From Anaerolineae bacterium (lineage in GTDB: Bacteria > Chloroflexota > Anaerolineae > JACIWP01), in contig JACIWP010000059.1 of assembly GCA_014360855.1 (NCBI GenBank), positions 1 to 13,081 of the forward strand: 13,081 nucleotides of DNA, read 5' to 3'. This document shows, in pieces, positions 12,235 to 13,081 of the stretch. Each line of letters starts with the position of its first letter. Positions within the stretch are counted from its first letter, which is position 1. Position numbers and translations under genes: made by a program. The notes beneath the pieces are model-generated. The model was not told where the DNA came from. It saw only the letters and a program-made list of their open reading frames with translations, and did no database searches.

Positions 12235-13081
12235 AGCGCATGGAAAGGGCGCGCGGCTTACAGCGCGTCACGCAGAGGCCGCATCCCCAACAGCGCGCCT
12301 CGTCCAGTTGCGCCAGCCCGTCCACCACATGGATGGCGTCGTAGACACAGCTCTGCTCGCACAGCCGGCAGCCGGTGCACAGTTCCGGCTCAAATTCCGG
12401 CGGGCGCGCCTGAGTGCGCACGCCGGCGCGCTGGGCGATGCGCTCGATGGCCAGGCCGCGCACCGATTGGATGTTGACGTAGCCGTGGCTGTCCAGCCAC
12501 TGGTTGATCTCGCCGGCGATTTTCCCCAGAACGCTGTGTCCCTGCAGGATGACGGCGGTGCAGACCTGCACCGCCCAGGCGCCGGCCATGATCAGCTCGA
12601 TGGCGTCCGTGCCCCGGCTGACCCCTCCCACGCCGAGGATCGGCAGGTCCACGGTGCGGGCGATGTCGAAGATACAGCGCACGGCGAGGGGCCGGAGCGC
12701 CGGCCCGGAGAGCCAACCGTAGCCGTCCGCGCTTCCCATCCACGGCTGACCGGTCTCGATGTCAATGCCCATGGTCGGGCCGAAGGAGTTGATGGCGGCG
12801 ATGGCGTCCGCGCCGGCCTCTTTCGCGGCCTGCGCGGCGGCTTTCATGTCGCGCATGGGGGACAGCTTGACGATGACGGGTTTGCCGGCGCCGGACTTGG
12901 CCGCGTCAATGGCCTCCATCATGGGGCGCGGGTCATCCCCCAGGTAATGGGTCGAAAGCTCGATAGCATCAGCGAAGGGCCGCACCTTGGGGGCGAGGGC
13001 GGCGATCTGGCGGGCGGTGTAGCCCATGCTGACGATGAGGGGCAGTCCCAGCTCCCGGGCGAGGGGCAGTTCCTTTTCGAA
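12227..13081 (-). CDS. Dihydroorotate-dehydrogenase-like protein with two 4Fe-4S motifs (5' end outside window)
   Basis: The last 284 residues of a longer protein are visible; the frame stays open through the right edge of the window. The TIM-barrel part shows DHODH/PreA-type elements: V-I-V-K-L-S-P, A-I-N-S-F-G-P-T-M-G-I-D, W-L-S-G-P-A and I-L-G-V-G-G-V, the flavin-binding side of the barrel. The C-terminal 60 residues carry two ferredoxin-type clusters, C-T-G-C-R-L-C-E-Q-S-C and C-W-G-C-G-L-C-V-T-R-C, each C-x2-C-x2-C-x3-C. Fused ferredoxin tails like this occur in the PreA subunit of bacterial dihydropyrimidine dehydrogenase and related flavoproteins of anaerobes. No pyrimidine gene is in view, so the substrate is open. 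It overlaps the downstream small membrane protein gene by 8 nt. Confidence 0.88.
   Translation of the reverse strand, partial: FEKELPLARELGLPLIVSMGYTARQIAALAPKVRPFADAIELSTHYLGDDPRPMMEAIDAAKSGAGKPVIVKLSPMRDMKAAAQAAKEAGADAIAAINSFGPTMGIDIETGQPWMGSADGYGWLSGPALRPLAVRCIFDIARTVDLPILGVGGVSRGTDAIELIMAGAWAVQVCTAVILQGHSVLGKIAGEINQWLDSHGYVNIQSVRGLAIERIAQRAGVRTQARPPEFEPELCTGCRLCEQSCVYDAIHVVDGLAQLDEARCWGCGLCVTRCKPRALSMRYD

Overview
The window is a high-GC bacterial chromosome segment. It has TTGACA/TATAAT-type promoters, AGGAGG ribosome binding sites, an intrinsic terminator and a tandem glycine riboswitch. The gene content (GT-C membrane glycosyltransferases with a C-terminal beta domain, a B12-type radical SAM protein, a non-canonical M24 protein, a ferredoxin-tailed dihydroorotate-dehydrogenase-like protein) suggests an anaerobic or facultative member of the Chloroflexota (Anaerolineae-like). 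That placement is inference from general resemblance, with moderate to low confidence.

Layout. Positions 1-583 carry no convincing gene. They hold a set of nested inverted repeats (60-166), a promoter (about 175-209), a tandem glycine riboswitch (250-455) and an overlapping intrinsic terminator (452-493). Positions 584-3957 on the + strand are a three-gene operon: class V aminotransferase, D-2-hydroxyacid (phosphoglycerate-type) dehydrogenase, DUF1015 protein. A strong terminator closes it at 3981-4020. A minus-strand operon runs from 9530 down to 4017: B12-binding-type radical SAM protein, a PTPS-related-type GT-C membrane protein, and a GT39-like GT-C glycosyltransferase, with a good promoter at 9593-9621. 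A second minus-strand unit (10966 to 9682) encodes an EamA/DMT transporter overlapping an ASCH-domain protein, with its own promoter at 11008-11036. Diverging from it is an M24-family gene (11161-11815, +) broken by an internal deletion and frameshift. The right end is a minus-strand pair: a DHODH-like protein with two 4Fe-4S motifs, cut by the window edge, and an overlapping small membrane protein.

Main point of interest. The riboswitch geometry predicts a glycine ON switch, because the terminator shares bases with the P1 helix of aptamer II. The operon it controls would usually be read as serine biosynthesis. An ON response to glycine, an NADP(H)-type Arg-Arg at the dehydrogenase coenzyme site, and a broad-specificity class V aminotransferase fit equally well a route that uses up glycine or serine through hydroxypyruvate or glyoxylate. 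The DUF1015 protein carries a D-G-H-H-R motif reminiscent of the ParB/sulfiredoxin/SerK superfamily and may supply an unassigned serine-related step. A second genome-scale oddity is the dense repetition of the palindrome GCCGGC, above all in the glycosyltransferase operon.
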